DNA of 64,000 bases from the NCBI RefSeq assembly GCF_932274485.2, contig NC_065883.2, positions 15,622,222-15,686,221 of the forward strand. The letters run 5' to 3'. The DNA comes from Patella vulgata (Eukaryota > Mollusca > Gastropoda > Patellidae). This document shows, one piece after another, positions 34,627 to 46,626 of the stretch (positions are counted from its first letter, which is position 1; each line of letters starts with the position of its first letter). A program made the translations under genes and the position numbers. The notes under the pieces were generated by a model that saw only the letters and a list, made by a program, of their open reading frames with translations, had not been told where the DNA came from and ran no database searches.

Positions 34627-37416
34627 TGTGACACTATTTCTTTAAATCAAGTTCTGGAGGCAACACTGGTGTGACTTCGAATATAATATTTTTATTCTTC
34701 TTACATATTAGGTACAAACATCATAATGTAAACGACCGTAGAACTAACTAAAATGGAGGGAGTCGAATGTCTTAGCTTAGCTTAGCATGAGTGTGCTAAC
34801 TCCAGAAGCTGTCGTCTCGTACCGTCTCGTGCTAAGGCGCCCATGGCCTTCGCTCAGTCCTGGCCGGACCTAACTCCTAGCCCTGCCTGGACCTCAATAG
34901 TATCCATTAGGTACCTTCATCTAGGCGCCCGCCTAGCACGGCCTCCTGGACCTGACTGAAGATTCGTTTCTGTTCTGAGTTTATAAACGTATTCGAGACA
35001 AAGGAGCTCATTAGACACCTGTCTAATGTATCAAGCATCATATGAAGGTTTAACATTCAATATAGTTTATCAGACAAAGAAAGTTAGATAAGACATGCCA
35101 ACAACAAGTTATAGTTACGCAATGACATAAGGAATACTACCAAGATCTCCAGCCGGGTATTGATAGCGACAGGTTTATGTTACAATCACTAACACGTATT
35201 TTAATATGGCAGGACGCCTCTATGACATATGTCATTATGTTATATACCTCTTCTGTAAACAACGTGTTTGACAGGGTACACATTCAGCGACGTATTGGTA
35301 AATTTGTTTGGCCTTACGATTGGATATCACGTGTATGAAAATGTCATTTTTAGACCTGTTAGTGATTTTTCGACTTCCCGGTCTCGTTGGTTAGTTACGT
35401 TTATGGTGGATTTAAAACCGTCCCAAATTTTCATCGCTTCTCTTAGAAAGGATGCAAAAAGGGTGTTCACTACTCTTATTATTCACATAAATGGTGGAAT
35501 CGCGAACACAAACTACTGTAATTATCTTCTTAGACCGATTATTTGGTGGAATCGCGAACACAAACTACTGTAATTATCTTCTTAGACCGCTACTGCACTG
35601 TCGTAGCCAACTGTAGGGGTGGGGTACATATGATGCCCTTCCTCGTTCCAGTAATGTTGAGGGGTCAGAATATTCCCTGCTCCGTTTAGTTCAGCTCTTC
35701 TTATTGACCGGTAGTCTTTTCATTTTCCATACCGTCTGGCAAAACGGCGTGTTATGACATGTGCATATGAAGAGTATTAACTGCCACCCGTGCCGAAGTT
35801 TTATCATCTGCTTATCATATATATCATGGAGTGAACTTAATTAATAGTTAATCAAATTAGCAAGTGGAACAGATTTGACTTTAGATATCGATCTAACGAT
35901 ATTTACAGTATTATTTACATGGATACAATTGAAATTAGGGAGTCATATTGTTTTATCTCAAGAATAATGAATGATCTGAACACATTTAACCAATCTTAAA
36001 TAAGATATTTTTTGAAAGAACTAACGGTTTATCTCTATAATTTTTAAACACAACACAAAACAAGACAATACGTTCGCTCTTAAATCCGAGCACAACCCTC
36101 CTGGGGTTAAACCACTTAACATAAACTTCTCCCGTTACATATCGGGGCATTTCCCATTAAAACTTTGGGGTATTACAAATAAAACTCTCTACCGTAAATA
36201 TCGGGTCTCCCGTAAACCTCGGGGCATAAATATATATAGACAAAATAACAACAAAAAAATTATAAGAGATAAAACCGTTAATACCGTGTGAATGTTTAAA
36301 GAGCTATATCTCTCAATTAGGATACGCTTAACTCTATTCCAGATAATTAAACAATCATAAAACATTTCACTTCGCAGTTATTAGCCTGATAATACTTAGC
36401 TACTACTAAATTTAAAAGCCAAAATATGTGTTCAAAACAACCAATGATAATTCATAATCTTTTAAAAACAACATGACGCATTTTAAAACAAATAATATAT
36501 ATACAATTTTGTTTTAGTCATTTTCCTACAAATAGTTAAGGACTGTTCCACTACTAGCTTGAACGGCAATATATTAAATCTAGTAACTACACCATGATAT
36601 TTAATAAAGCGTGATGATAAACTGCTGATTTCCCAGTTAAATTATAATACATTATAGCACAATGTCATTATTAACCGGCCATGGTAGGATTAGAAAAAGA
36701 CTTACCCGTGTAGACTAATATCTGTGGCCTGTGATCTTCTAGTGGTATACGACTTTGCACGTTGCTCTGGTCTACGGCGCCAATTAATATGTGACAGTAT
36801 TGGTTCTTAAATCGGGTTCTTTGATGACAACACTGGTATATACATCTAATAATAGTTTTATTCTGCTTCTTACAATATTAGGTACAAACATCGTGATGTA
36901 AACGACCGTAGAACTAACTATATGGAAGGAGTCATGACTTAATTAGCTTGGCTTAGCATGAGTGTGCTAACTCCAGAAGCTGTCGTCTCGTACCGTCTCG
37001 TGCCAAGGCGCCCATGGCCTTAGCTCAGTCCTGGCCGGACCTAACTCCTAGCCCTGCCTGGACCTCTCTCGTATCCATTAGGTACCTTGATCTAGGCACC
37101 CGCCTAGCATGGCCTCCTGGACCCGCCCTGAAGATTCGTTTCTGTTCTGAGTTTATAAACGTATTCGAGACAAAGGAGCTCATTAGACACCTGTCTAATG
37201 TATCAAGCATCATATGAAGGTTTAACATTCAATATAGTTTATCAGACAAAGAAAGTTAGATAAGACATGCCAACAACAAGTTATAGTTACGCAATGACAT
37301 AAGGAATACTACCAAGATCTCCAGCCGGGTATTGATAGCGACAGGTTTATGTTACAATCACTAACACGTATTTTAATATGGCAGGACGCCTCTATGACAT
37401 ATGTCATTATGTTATA
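34627..37416 (-). mobile_element. LTR retroelement with two LTRs and a noncoding centre (Ty3/gypsy-like, LARD/TRIM type)
   Basis: Direct repeats of about 620 bp lie at 34627-35244 and 36790-37416 and are nearly identical over most of their length, so the insertion is fairly recent. Read on the minus strand, each LTR ends TGTCACA, as does the solo LTR at 18.4-19.8 kb. A purine-rich AGAAGAGG lies next to the LTR at the 35.2 kb end. A TGGCGCC word, like a tRNA primer-binding site, lies seven bases inside the LTR at the 36.8 kb end. TATA flanks both outer ends (34623-34626, 37417-37420) as a 4-bp target duplication. The ~1.5 kb centre shows no gag or pol coding sequence, so the copy cannot act by itself. 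It is regarded as a fossil or nonautonomous element. Confidence 0.82.
35493..35589 (+). repeat. 52-bp tandem duplication in the centre of the LTR element
   Basis: GGTGGAATCGCGAACACAAA starts at 35493 and again at 35545. The copies are essentially identical through CTTCTTAGACCG, indicating a very recent event. Confidence 0.9.
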
Positions 37417-38308
37417 TATAGCTTGGATTTAAACAGTCGTCCATTTAATAATTAAATGAATAAATAGCTGACCAAGCTAACGTTTACCTTTAATCACTGA
37501 CGTCACTACCGGAGACTGCCGATGAAAGGCCAGCCAATCGAGGGCACAGTAGCCATTGAGAATGTCACTTAATAATCGAGAATATGTGGGTGGAGTTATC
37601 GTCTGTCTATCAAGCGATTGGCAATGCTCGGAGAAGCTGATTAGACACTTAATGTCTATTTCTAGTCCAAATTTCCAACAGAATAAAGTAATTTGACTGA
37701 AATTTTCAATATTTTCTTTTTTTTATCATCTATTTTTGAATTATTATAGCAATACTGGCGAACTCTGTACTAAACTCTTAACTAATGTATCTTTATAGGC
37801 CAGTTTACCAGAGGATAATTTTAACCTCTTCGCGTCTGCTTATCGTATGTATTATTTTATACAATTAATGTGTTTGTGTACGTTTCTACCACTAGTTTGT
37901 TCGTGGGGTATTACGTATGGCAGTATATTAGACTCAAAATTCTAACATGCTATCGTCTAATTTTTAACTTCTATTCATGTAATTTCTAACTTCTATTCAT
38001 GTAATTCCTAAATTGAGACAATGTATAATCCAACTTCTTTTTTTGTTCAGTGTAAATTTTAATTCTGTTTCATCTTATTTCTATTATTAAGACAAAAAAT
38101 GTCTACTTTTTTGTCGCTTTACATGTTAAGCATGAAAGTCAAACAAATTTAGAATTTTGATACTTCTACTTAGCAACCATCATTCTGACGTCGTTTGGTG
38201 TCGCTACCGTTTGATCGGGACCATTCTGTTGATACCAACGACTCGCTCTTCGTCAGGTTGAATGGTTTGGCGGAGTGTTGAAATGGAAAACAACATCGAA
38301 CGTGACAT

Positions 38309-38668
38309 GAAATGAAATGGGGTTTAACGTCCTACTGTTCTGCTCCGAACTGGGCTAATGAAGACGGGCATACGCCATACAGTGTGCTATGAGGGAAAGT
38401 TTGCCCGGACAGCGGCACTACGGCCTACTCTTATATCGAATTCCAACTGTCAAGGGATCTTTTACGTGCACGCCAATGTGTACACGGGACCTCGGTTTTT
38501 CGTCCCATCCGAACGACTAGACAGCTGTCCTTGTCAGGCCCTCCGTCCTGCATCACTGACAAGGGGGAACCACGCCGGAAAATCTGGATGAACTTTCTCG
38601 ACCAATGCAGGGATCGAACACCCGACCTCCAGACTAGCGAGCCAGCGTCTTTTAGCCACGTGATCCCC
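38309..38668 (-). mobile_element. SINE family 1, full-length, inserted in the left arm of the palindrome
   Basis: The 12-bp duplication CGAACGTGACAT flanks it at 38297-38308 and 38669-38680. The right arm of the palindrome has the uninterrupted site near 39940-39950. The copy therefore arrived after the palindrome formed. Body and boxes match the copy at 29557-29919 closely. Confidence 0.92.
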
Positions 38669-38796
38669 CGAACGTGACATGGTTTGCAAATTGAAATACT
38701 ATTTCAAATATAAGCTAAACCGCAAATGTTGTTTAGCTTGTATTTGAAATGGTATTTGCCAACCATATCACGTTCGGTATTATTTTCAATTTCAGC

Positions 38797-39350
38797 ATTG
38801 ATTCCCCGGTTCGGCGGTTTTACGTGACATTGAGTAATGTGGCCTGTCAAACCTCGTTGGTTTTCTCCGGGTCCCTCTGTTTCCTGCCAATGCTAGACCC
38901 CTCCTCGCAAGCGAATTATTGAAATGAAAATGAAATGAAATGGGGTTTAACGTCCTACTGTTCTGCTCCGACTGGGCAAATGAAGACGGGCATACGCCAT
39001 ACAGTGTGCTTTGAGGGAAATTTTGCCAGGACAGCGGCACTATGGCCTACTCTTATATCGAATTCCAACTGTCAAGGGATCTTTTACGTGCACGCCAATG
39101 TGTACACGGGAACCACGCCGGAAAATCTGGATGAACTTTCTCGGCTAATGCAGGGATCGAACACCCGACCTTCAGGCTAGCGAGCTGGCGTCCTACCGAC
39201 TTAGCCAACGTGACCCAAGCGAATTATTGAAATAAAATTGAACCATATGTATACATGTTAGTAACGAAATTGCCTAGTTTGTGTCGAGCGGTCGTTGAAC
39301 CCCATCTCTCTCTCTCTCTCTCTCCCTCTCTTTCTCTCTCAATTTCAGCA
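38797..39350 (+). mobile_element. SINE family 2 copy interrupted by a SINE family 1 copy
   Basis: The body appears from GATTCCCCGGTTCGGCGG to GCAAGCGAATTATTGAAAT, resumes at 39217 (AAGCGAATTATTGAAATAAA) and ends in a (CT)n tract near 39345. The interruption is the SINE at 38936-39216. The tRNA-like head is incomplete. Confidence 0.75.
38936..39216 (-). mobile_element. SINE family 1 with an internal deletion, nested in a SINE family 2 copy
   Basis: The 17-bp duplication AAGCGAATTATTGAAAT flanks it (38919-38935 and 39217-39233). It lacks about 80 bp between GTGTACACGGGA and ACCACGCCGGAAAATCTGG that other copies have. The host sequence on both sides reads through as one SINE family 2 copy. Confidence 0.92.
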
Positions 39351-39353
39351 CGG

Positions 39354-39581
39354 AAGGCCTGACAAGGGCAGCTGTCTAGCCGTTCGGATGGAAGGATAAA
39401 CCGAGGTCCCGTGTACACATTGGCGTGTACGTAAAAGATCCCCTGGCAGTTGGAATTCAATATAAGAGTAGGTCGTAGTGCCGCTGTCCGGGCAAAATTT
39501 CCATTATAGCTCACTGTATGGTGTATGCCCGTCTTCGTTAGCCCAGTTCGGAACCAAACACTAGGACTCCATTTCATTTCC
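39354..39581 (+). mobile_element. SINE family 1, 5' truncated, at the centre of the palindrome
   Basis: The body runs from GGAAGGCCTGACAAGGGCAG to CACTAGGACTCCATTTCATT. The head is absent and the copy lies between the (CT)n and (GA)n tails of the two facing SINE family 2 copies. Confidence 0.8.
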
Positions 39582-39584
39582 AGA

Positions 39585-39587
39585 CGA

Positions 39588-39620
<33 letters not shown>

Positions 39621-39830
39621 GATGAGGTTCAACGACCACTCGACACAAACTAGGCCATTTTCGTTACTAACATATACATATGGTTCAATTTTATTTCAAT
39701 AATTCGCTTGTGAGGAGGGGTCTAGCAGTGGGAGGAAACAGGGGGACCCGGAAAAACCAACGAGGTTGGACAGGCCACACTACTCCTTGTCACGTACAAC
39801 CGCTGAACTGGGGAATCGATACTGAAATTG
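39585..39830 (-). mobile_element. SINE family 2 copy facing the one at 38.8-39.35 kb
   Basis: On the minus strand it reads B-box side GATTCCCCAGTTCAGCGG, then GTGACAAGGAGTAGTGTGGC and TGCTAGACCCCTCCTCAC. It ends GTTGAACCTCATC with a (CT)n tail (39585-39622 on the plus strand as GA). Confidence 0.75.
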
Positions 39831-41360
39831 GAAACAATATCGAACGTGGTATGGTTGGCAAATACTATTTCAAATACAAGCTAACCAACATTTGCGGTTT
39901 AGCTTATATTTGAAATAGTATTTCAATTTGCAAACAATGTCACGTTCGATGTTGTTTTCAATTTCAACACTCCGCCAAACCATTCAACCTGACGAAGAGC
40001 GAGCCGTTGGTATCAACATAATGGTCCCGTTCACACGGTGGCGACACCAAACGACGTCATAATAATAGTTACTAAGTAGAAGTATCAAAATCCTAAATTT
40101 GTTTTACTTCCATGCTTAACATGTAAAGCGACAACAAAGTAGACATTTTTCGTCTTAATAATAGAAATAAGATGAAACAGAATTAAAATGTACACTGAAC
40201 AAAAAAAGAAATTGGATTATACATTGTCTTAATTTAGAAATTACATGAATTGAAATTAGAAATTACATGAATAGAAGTTAGAAATTACATGAATAGAAGT
40301 TAGAAATTAGACGATAGCATGTTAGAATTTTGAGTCTAATATACTGCCATAATTACGCACACGTTCCACCTAGAGTGATGTCTTTGATCTGGCCGGCGTA
40401 AAAAAAGATAATTACCTAATCAGCATTCTTAATCCCACTAACACTCACTGCTAACACCGAGGTGTAAATTAATTTATGACCCATGTCTGTATAACTTTAG
40501 TCGGATTGATTAATTAATGACAGATATTAACGACACTACACTTGCCATATTATTATCAATAAACAGAGACAGTTAGATGACCCTTCTCAATCTGTTATTC
40601 CATTTAGATCGTTACCAACAAAATTTATTTGTACTGTTAATTCTAACAAATATTGAAATATTTTTTTCCACTTTCTATTTCAGAGTAAAGAAGTCAAATC
40701 CGCATGAAGAAAGAAAGGCGCCGTACGATGATAACGGATCGTCATTTACAAATCGCGTTTCAATCATGTTTGACTTTTATGATAAATTTTGCATGACCAC
40801 ATCTTTTTATTCCTATACTCCTTTACCCGGGGAAATTAGAACCACAATACTCTTCTGACGAAAATGTATCTCTAATCGTTTGGACTGCACACGATGGTAG
40901 AGGGGATTTAAATCGCTGTCGTGACAAAAGAGAGCGACCGTACATTGTGAAACAAATTCTAAATTGGATCTTAAATTAAAATGAATTACAAAACAAATTA
41001 TTCCGTAGTCAATTGTTTTATTTATTTACGGGGGATTAAGGAATCAGTCAGGCGTTAATGAATACACACGCCGGCTGTATATAGGTAATCAAGGAATAAA
41101 CATTCCGAATATGCATTCGTTCACTGTGACGTCACTGGCGTCTGAGCGGATTAAGAGTGTTTTCGATAATTGGCAAAGTCGTTTTTACGGGAGGTCTATT
41201 TTTAAGACTTTGAGTGAAAATAGCTGAATTAATTTTAACCAGATTGATGTGAACGTATCGAAAAGTTTTCACGTCCATCTTATGTGCACTTTAAACATTT
41301 ATTTATCCTCCTGAATAAAAAATTATACTAAAACTACCTCAGATTCGTTTCCATTGAGAG

Positions 41361-41510
41361 AGAGATGGAGAGAGAGAGAGAGAGAGAGAGAGCTAACGTA
41401 TGGTATACCTTCAATAATTCGCTTTTTCTGACGAGGTTGGGCAGGCGACACTACTCCTTGTCACGTAGAATCTTTAGATAGAAACATCGCCACTTGATTC
41501 AATAACAATC
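41361..41510 (-). mobile_element. SINE family 2 fragment with GA/CT tail
   Basis: The tail is the (GA)n run at 41361-41390. The body words AATAATTCGC, CGACGAGGTTGGGCAGGCGA (plus sense) and CACTACTCCTTGTCACGTAG identify the family. The middle of the body is deleted. Confidence 0.6.
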
Positions 41511-43110
41511 CGTATGATCTAAAGCGCACGCAGGGGCGTGCTGGCAGGGAATTTAGGAGGACGGTGTCCTCCCAGGCCCCCATTAAACAATAAGTCCACC
41601 CGTTTAAGCGGGCCCCCCTGAGAGCGGAATCCCCTCACGCGAAAAATCATACATACACAACGATTAGTAAAATATATTATGCTGACCTGCAAATGTCTGT
41701 CACCTTAAGGTGAAATGGTCTTTGATTAAAACAATCGGTGGTGCTGATAGCATAATTGCATTTCCTGCATTTTTGTGTTAGTATCATGTATCATAGAGAC
41801 TAAAGATTCAGACATGTATTCATGCCTCGATATGTATAAGATGCAATTTATTATTTGGATAGAAATACATTGTATTAGCATTATATTAAGCAGACCTGTC
41901 ATGGGTGTCTTGTGTAGTACAGTAGTATGTCTTATAGTCAAAATAGCAGCATAAATTTGGAAAAAAATGATACCTAGACTTCTCCCAGAAGTGCTTGCAA
42001 AACGCGTTTCCCGTTGTCAAATTTCAAAAATATCTAACCCTGTTAAAAGAGAATTTTAATAGGAATATATGTGAATTAAAACGACGTAATTTTAGACTAG
42101 TATAATAGGTTGATGTGTTTACAAATAACAAAGTTTCATAACGATATCCGGAAACGAAATTAGGATGGACAAAGCCCGTTTCAATATCTCTTCCTTACTT
42201 CTTTCGGGGCGGGATTATAACATACGATACAAATTAAATAAAAAATTAGTTTCTAATTTCAGAGGTAATCATTATTCGATAGGCCTACTCTTTTCGATTT
42301 AACCAATAGTCAAAGGATAAATTGGATTATTGCAGTATTTTTAATGTTAAAAAAATAAAAAATAATTTTTGTCAATAAATTTAAATATTGAGATTAATTG
42401 ATTTATTGAAATTAGTGTCCACCCCTACACTTAAGTGAACATGAAAATAGATTTGTGCAGATCTAAAACATATATAAATCGGGCACACGCTGTACACTTT
42501 GGCTCTATCTGCAACGTAATGGCTCTATCTGCAACGCCATTTGGTAACAAAATGGCGTCCATGACGTCAGTTGGCCAGTCTCTCTGTGTATAAAGCCCTG
42601 GGTAGGAGCTTTTTAAATATTATAGCTAACTTGTTAGCTCTTTATCTAAATCTTACATAATGTATCTTTAACTAGATGTGACGACATGCAATATTACATT
42701 TTTTTGTTAATGTCATGGCGTCGATGAGTTAATGTTATGGTGTGGGGTATTGGCTTTAAACTAACCTGATTTGAGTCAAAACTTCTAGAATGCGTAGACC
42801 AGGATGTAATAACCATTGTCGTTGTGGTTTCCTCGATGTCGACAAGAGGCTATATCTAGACACAGGCCGGAAAATCCATTATTGTCTCATATCTATCGTT
42901 TCAAATTCATTATATTATCTACATATTTAGTTTTATAATTGTCATCATTATTATTGAAGTACATTGTTATTATTATTGAAAAACCGGACAAGCGCGACAA
43001 CAAAATACGTCCACATTGAAAATCCGGACCTTCTATGTTGATTATCGAGTGATATCACCGCAAATTTACTAGCACCCGGATGCGAGGCGAGGTTCATGGG
43101 TCCAATAAAA

Positions 43111-43448
43111 TGAAATGAAATGGGGTTTAACGTCCTACTGTTCTGCTCCTATACTGGGCTATGAGGGAAATTTTGCCCGACATGGGCACTATCGCCTACT
43201 CTTTATCGAATTCCAACTGCCAAGGGATCTTTTACGTGCATTCCAATGTATACACGGGAGCTCAGTTTTTCGTCTCATCCGAAGGACTAGACAGCTGTCC
43301 TTGTCAGACCCCCCATTCTGCACCACTGACAAGAGGAAACCACGTCGGAAAATCTGGATGAACTTTCCCAGCCAATGCAGGGATCGAACACCCGACCTCC
43401 AGGCTAGCGAGCCAGCGTCTTAATCACCTAGCCACCGTGGCTCCCTCG
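43111..43448 (-). mobile_element. SINE family 1, near full-length with target duplication
   Basis: The 14-bp duplication TGGGTCCAATAAAA flanks it at 43097-43110 and 43449-43462. It lacks part of the AAGACGGGCATACGCC region found in other copies. The head side ends GCCACGGTGGCTAGGTGATT on the minus strand. Confidence 0.9.
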
Positions 43449-43559
43449 TGGGTCCAATAAAAAAAAGGGTGTGCCCACGCTGCATCCAAAAGCACCCCAT
43501 GACCAGCTATGATGGCAAAATGCTTTTTATTTCACAGAATCAACAGATGAACAGTTTGA

Positions 43560-44370
43560 TTGGCCGACACTTTGGAACACAATAACTCTCCTTCTAATTG
43601 AGCTAGAATGTTCAAACTTGGTCTAGGCGTTTATTAGGGCAATGCCTTGATGGGTTCGAAGATGGGCATTTTCTGCTTAGGTAAGCAGAGATAAGCAATT
43701 TGATTGGTTGATGCTTTGGGACACGATAACTTTACTCTTTAGTTCTAATTAAGTGAGAGTTATGAAACTTGGTGTATAGATTCACTACATCAATACCCTG
43801 ACTAAATTTGATAATGAGCATGTTCTGCTCAGGATAAGCAGAGCGATAAGCAATTTGATTGGTCGAGACTTTGGAACACAATAACTCTCCTAATGGAGGT
43901 AGAATGTTCAAACTTGGTGTAGGCGTTCATTAGGTGAATGCCTTGATTGAGTTCGATGATGAACATTGTCTGCTTATGGTAAGCAGAGATAAGCAATCTG
44001 ATTGGTTGATGCTTTGGGGCACGATAACTTTGGTTATAATGAAATGAGTGCGATGAAACTCCGAAGATAGATTTATTATATCATTACCTTGACTAAGTTC
44101 GATGGTACGAATTTTCTGCTTAGGCTAAGGAGCGATAAGCAATTTGATTGGTCAAGACTTTGGAACATAACTCTGCTTTTAATTGAGGCAGACTGTTTAA
44201 ACTTGATGTAGATGTTCATTAGGTGAATGTCTTGGCTGAGTTCAATGATTTAACATTTCGAGCTAAAGCTAAGCAGAGCTAAGCAATTTCTTTGGTCGAT
44301 GCTTTGGGACAAGATAATCTTGATTCGATGTGACAGGGAGTGATGAAACTTAGTGTATAGTTTGATTGCT
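43560..44370 (+). repeat. Tandem array of ~145-155 bp repeats with two alternating monomer types
   Basis: The anchor ATAAGCAATTTGATTGGT lies at about 43691, 43846, 43989, 44135 and 44279. Monomers alternate: one reads TTGATGCTTTGGGACACGAT, the next TCGAGACTTTGGAACACAAT followed by TAGAATGTTCAAACTTGGTG. The array is thus built from ~300-bp dimers, as higher-order satellite repeats are. The same monomers fill intron 2 of gene A. Confidence 0.8.
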
Positions 44371-45536
44371 TTGAAAAAAAAATAAATGTGCGATTAATTA
44401 ATATGTGTCATCTATTTTTGGGGGATTTCGGCGGGAGACATCAACCTCACTGTTGACTTGTTATTTATTTATATTTGCTGAGTACAATAAAACTTATACC
44501 CAGAATATATAAAGTTGTCAAAAGGTTGTTACTGGAAAGATGCTTTTAAAAAATCTTGTTTATTTTCTGGAAAATATTTGACATAGGCAGATCAATTTTT
44601 GGTTGTCATTTAACCCAGAAGGCAGGGAAACTAAGACAGGAAATTATACCATACGTCAACTAAGAGATTCTTTATTATTTTATGGTTTAATACCCTGTTA
44701 CAGGATGTACATGATTTCTGGGGACAGAAACGTTTTTAAATACAAAGTTGAATTAAACTTATTTGTAACCATTACAAATTGTTTTTAAACAAGTGTTTAA
44801 TTTTATATTAATTCATTCAATTTTTGGGGGGTAAGAATACTGCATGATTAATATTTAATAAGTGCAAAGAGGCATCAAATTTTGGCATTTTTAATGTTTT
44901 GATATTAGCAAATACATCAAAATATATCTCGTGAATACTTAAAACTGTTTGGTTTTCAGTTTGTTTTAAAAATAAATTTCTACCAATTTTGATAATGACT
45001 CATATGCCATAGAATTATATAAGAAAGTTTTGTTAAATATTTAAACCTTTTTAAGATTCAAATAGATAAGGTAAATGTTATTCGCTACTGTGTCGGAAAT
45101 ATCAAGAAATAACAAACCGTTTTCATAGAAACTCAAAATTTCAAAACGCATAAATCGGATTGTTCATTGTTATATTAAGAAAGAACCCTAACCAAATTCA
45201 AATCTAATGGGATCAAACACTATAAGCACAATGTTAATTTGAATCAAATTGAAATAATAAATATAAGCAAAGTTTAGTTTCCAAATTTTTGTATCATATC
45301 CCATTTGGAATCAAAGATCTCCGACTCATCCAACACCACATGAAGGTCGCCACATCATCGAACTGTCCCATCAATACCAAAAACGGGTGCAGAACTCCAG
45401 TCTGAATGAGACGACATAATGACTACAGCATCTAAATGTAACAATTCATTTAGATGGGCTTGTTAATGTTCCTGGAAGCCAATGAGTATATACATGGATT
45501 GTTTATGAGATGGTGAATTTCTAGTATTGATTCCAT

Positions 45537-45606
45537 GTTTTGACAGCACCCAGGCAACCGATGTCCAGATCGTGTTTGACAGCAGCCAGGCAACCGATGT
45601 CCAGAT
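45537..45606 (+). repeat. Tandem duplication of a ~36-bp unit
   Basis: TTTGACAGCACCCAGGCAAC plus CGATGTCCAGATC is followed directly by a second copy differing at one base in that stretch. No gene is associated. Confidence 0.8.
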
Positions 45607-46129
45607 CAAATCCACGTAATCACATAAGAGGGAAGCGAGAAGGGAAATCTGGTGAGAATCGGGATTGTGACAAGACTTCGAAAACATTTTTAGCACCAGA
45701 TTCCGCTCCGATGAAAACTGTTCGGACATCAAATATTGTGTAGGAGTAAGCAAGATGTGACCTTGCTATAAACAGACAATGCAGTTAGGGTCGTTTACAA
45801 CACACGTTAGATTTCCGTCTACCAACTGATACAGCAAACAATACCCCTGATTGATTTAGGACTGGTTCCAGAAGAGCATACATCATCCTCCCGAACATCT
45901 ACCAATTGAATGGAGTTAGAGGATATCTTGTATGATCTGAACACGGTGGTCATGATTCGAGTTTTCTGGTATTCAGATTGGTTGGGCTGAGTCTTGAACG
46001 GCACTTAACTTTTCTAATCTTATCCAGACCAACTCAGGAATCAAAATCAACGGTCAGGAGGAGTCATTCTCTATTATTCAATAAAAATTGACAAAGAAAA
46101 TGCAAATAGTGCCATCTTGACACGTGAAA

Positions 46130-46626
46130 GTGGAACTGATTTTAATATCAACCTGTCTGCTATCGACACCCCTGGTGGTCCTGGTGGCATTCATTAGTCA
46201 TTATGTAACATAAACTTCTGGTTGTCCTGTTTTATTTAACTTCCTTTGTCTGATAAGCAAACTGTACTGAATGTTAAATCTGATTGATACAGTAGCCAGA
46301 TGTGTAATGAGATCCTTTGTCTAGAAGGGTTTATAAACCCAGAATACAAACGAATCGATAGACGAGGCTAGGCGAGGCCGTCTAGAAGTTAACTTGGGAC
46401 CAGGCAGGTCTCGAGTTAAGATCGTACATCTGCCATGTAAGTTAGTTGGGAGTTGGCACCCAAGGGTGTAAAGCCAAACTAGGACCATGGCTCCCTCAAC
46501 ACAAGCTAATTACGGATTCCTAAGTTTTGTACATAATATGTTAGAAGAAGAATAAAAGTATCATGATTATGAAGTTAAACTAGTCTTGTCATCAAGGACC
46601 TGATATAAAGACCCAATACTGTAACA
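46130..46626 (+). mobile_element. LTR fragment related to the solo LTR in gene A
   Basis: It shares long stretches in order with 18420-19817: TGTTTTATTTAAC, CTTTGTCTGATAAGC, GAGATCCTTTGTCT, TAAGTTAGTTGGGAGTTGGC, AGGACCATGGCTCCCTCA and GATATAAAGACCCAATACTG. It ends GTAACA at 46626. It has no nested hAT element. There is no internal region next to it, so it is a solo or partial LTR; the left limit is approximate. Confidence 0.75.

Larger units (their letters stand above)
37911..40357. repeat. 2.4-kb palindrome invaded by SINEs
   Basis: The outer arms match from 37911 (TTACGTATGGCAGTATATTA) inward to about 38308 and mirror-wise from 40357 down to about 39938. The inner arms (38681-38935 and about 39690-39937) continue the symmetry, including words such as TAGCTTATATTTGAAATAGT. 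The centre consists of two SINE family 2 copies facing each other with their (CT)n/(GA)n tails inward. Three SINE family 1 copies interrupt the symmetry. No coding sequence is present. This is a long inverted repeat or foldback element, perhaps formed by inverted duplication. Confidence 0.85.

Noticed and set aside
35268-35573. 101-codon open frame in the centre of the LTR element
   Set aside because: It ends in a 52-bp tandem duplication, has no gag or pol features and lies opposite to the element's orientation.
45463-45753. Minus-strand open frame of 96 codons in a less A+T-rich interval
   Set aside because: It contains a tandem 36-bp duplication and matches no family I know; it might be old retroelement debris but cannot be supported as a gene.
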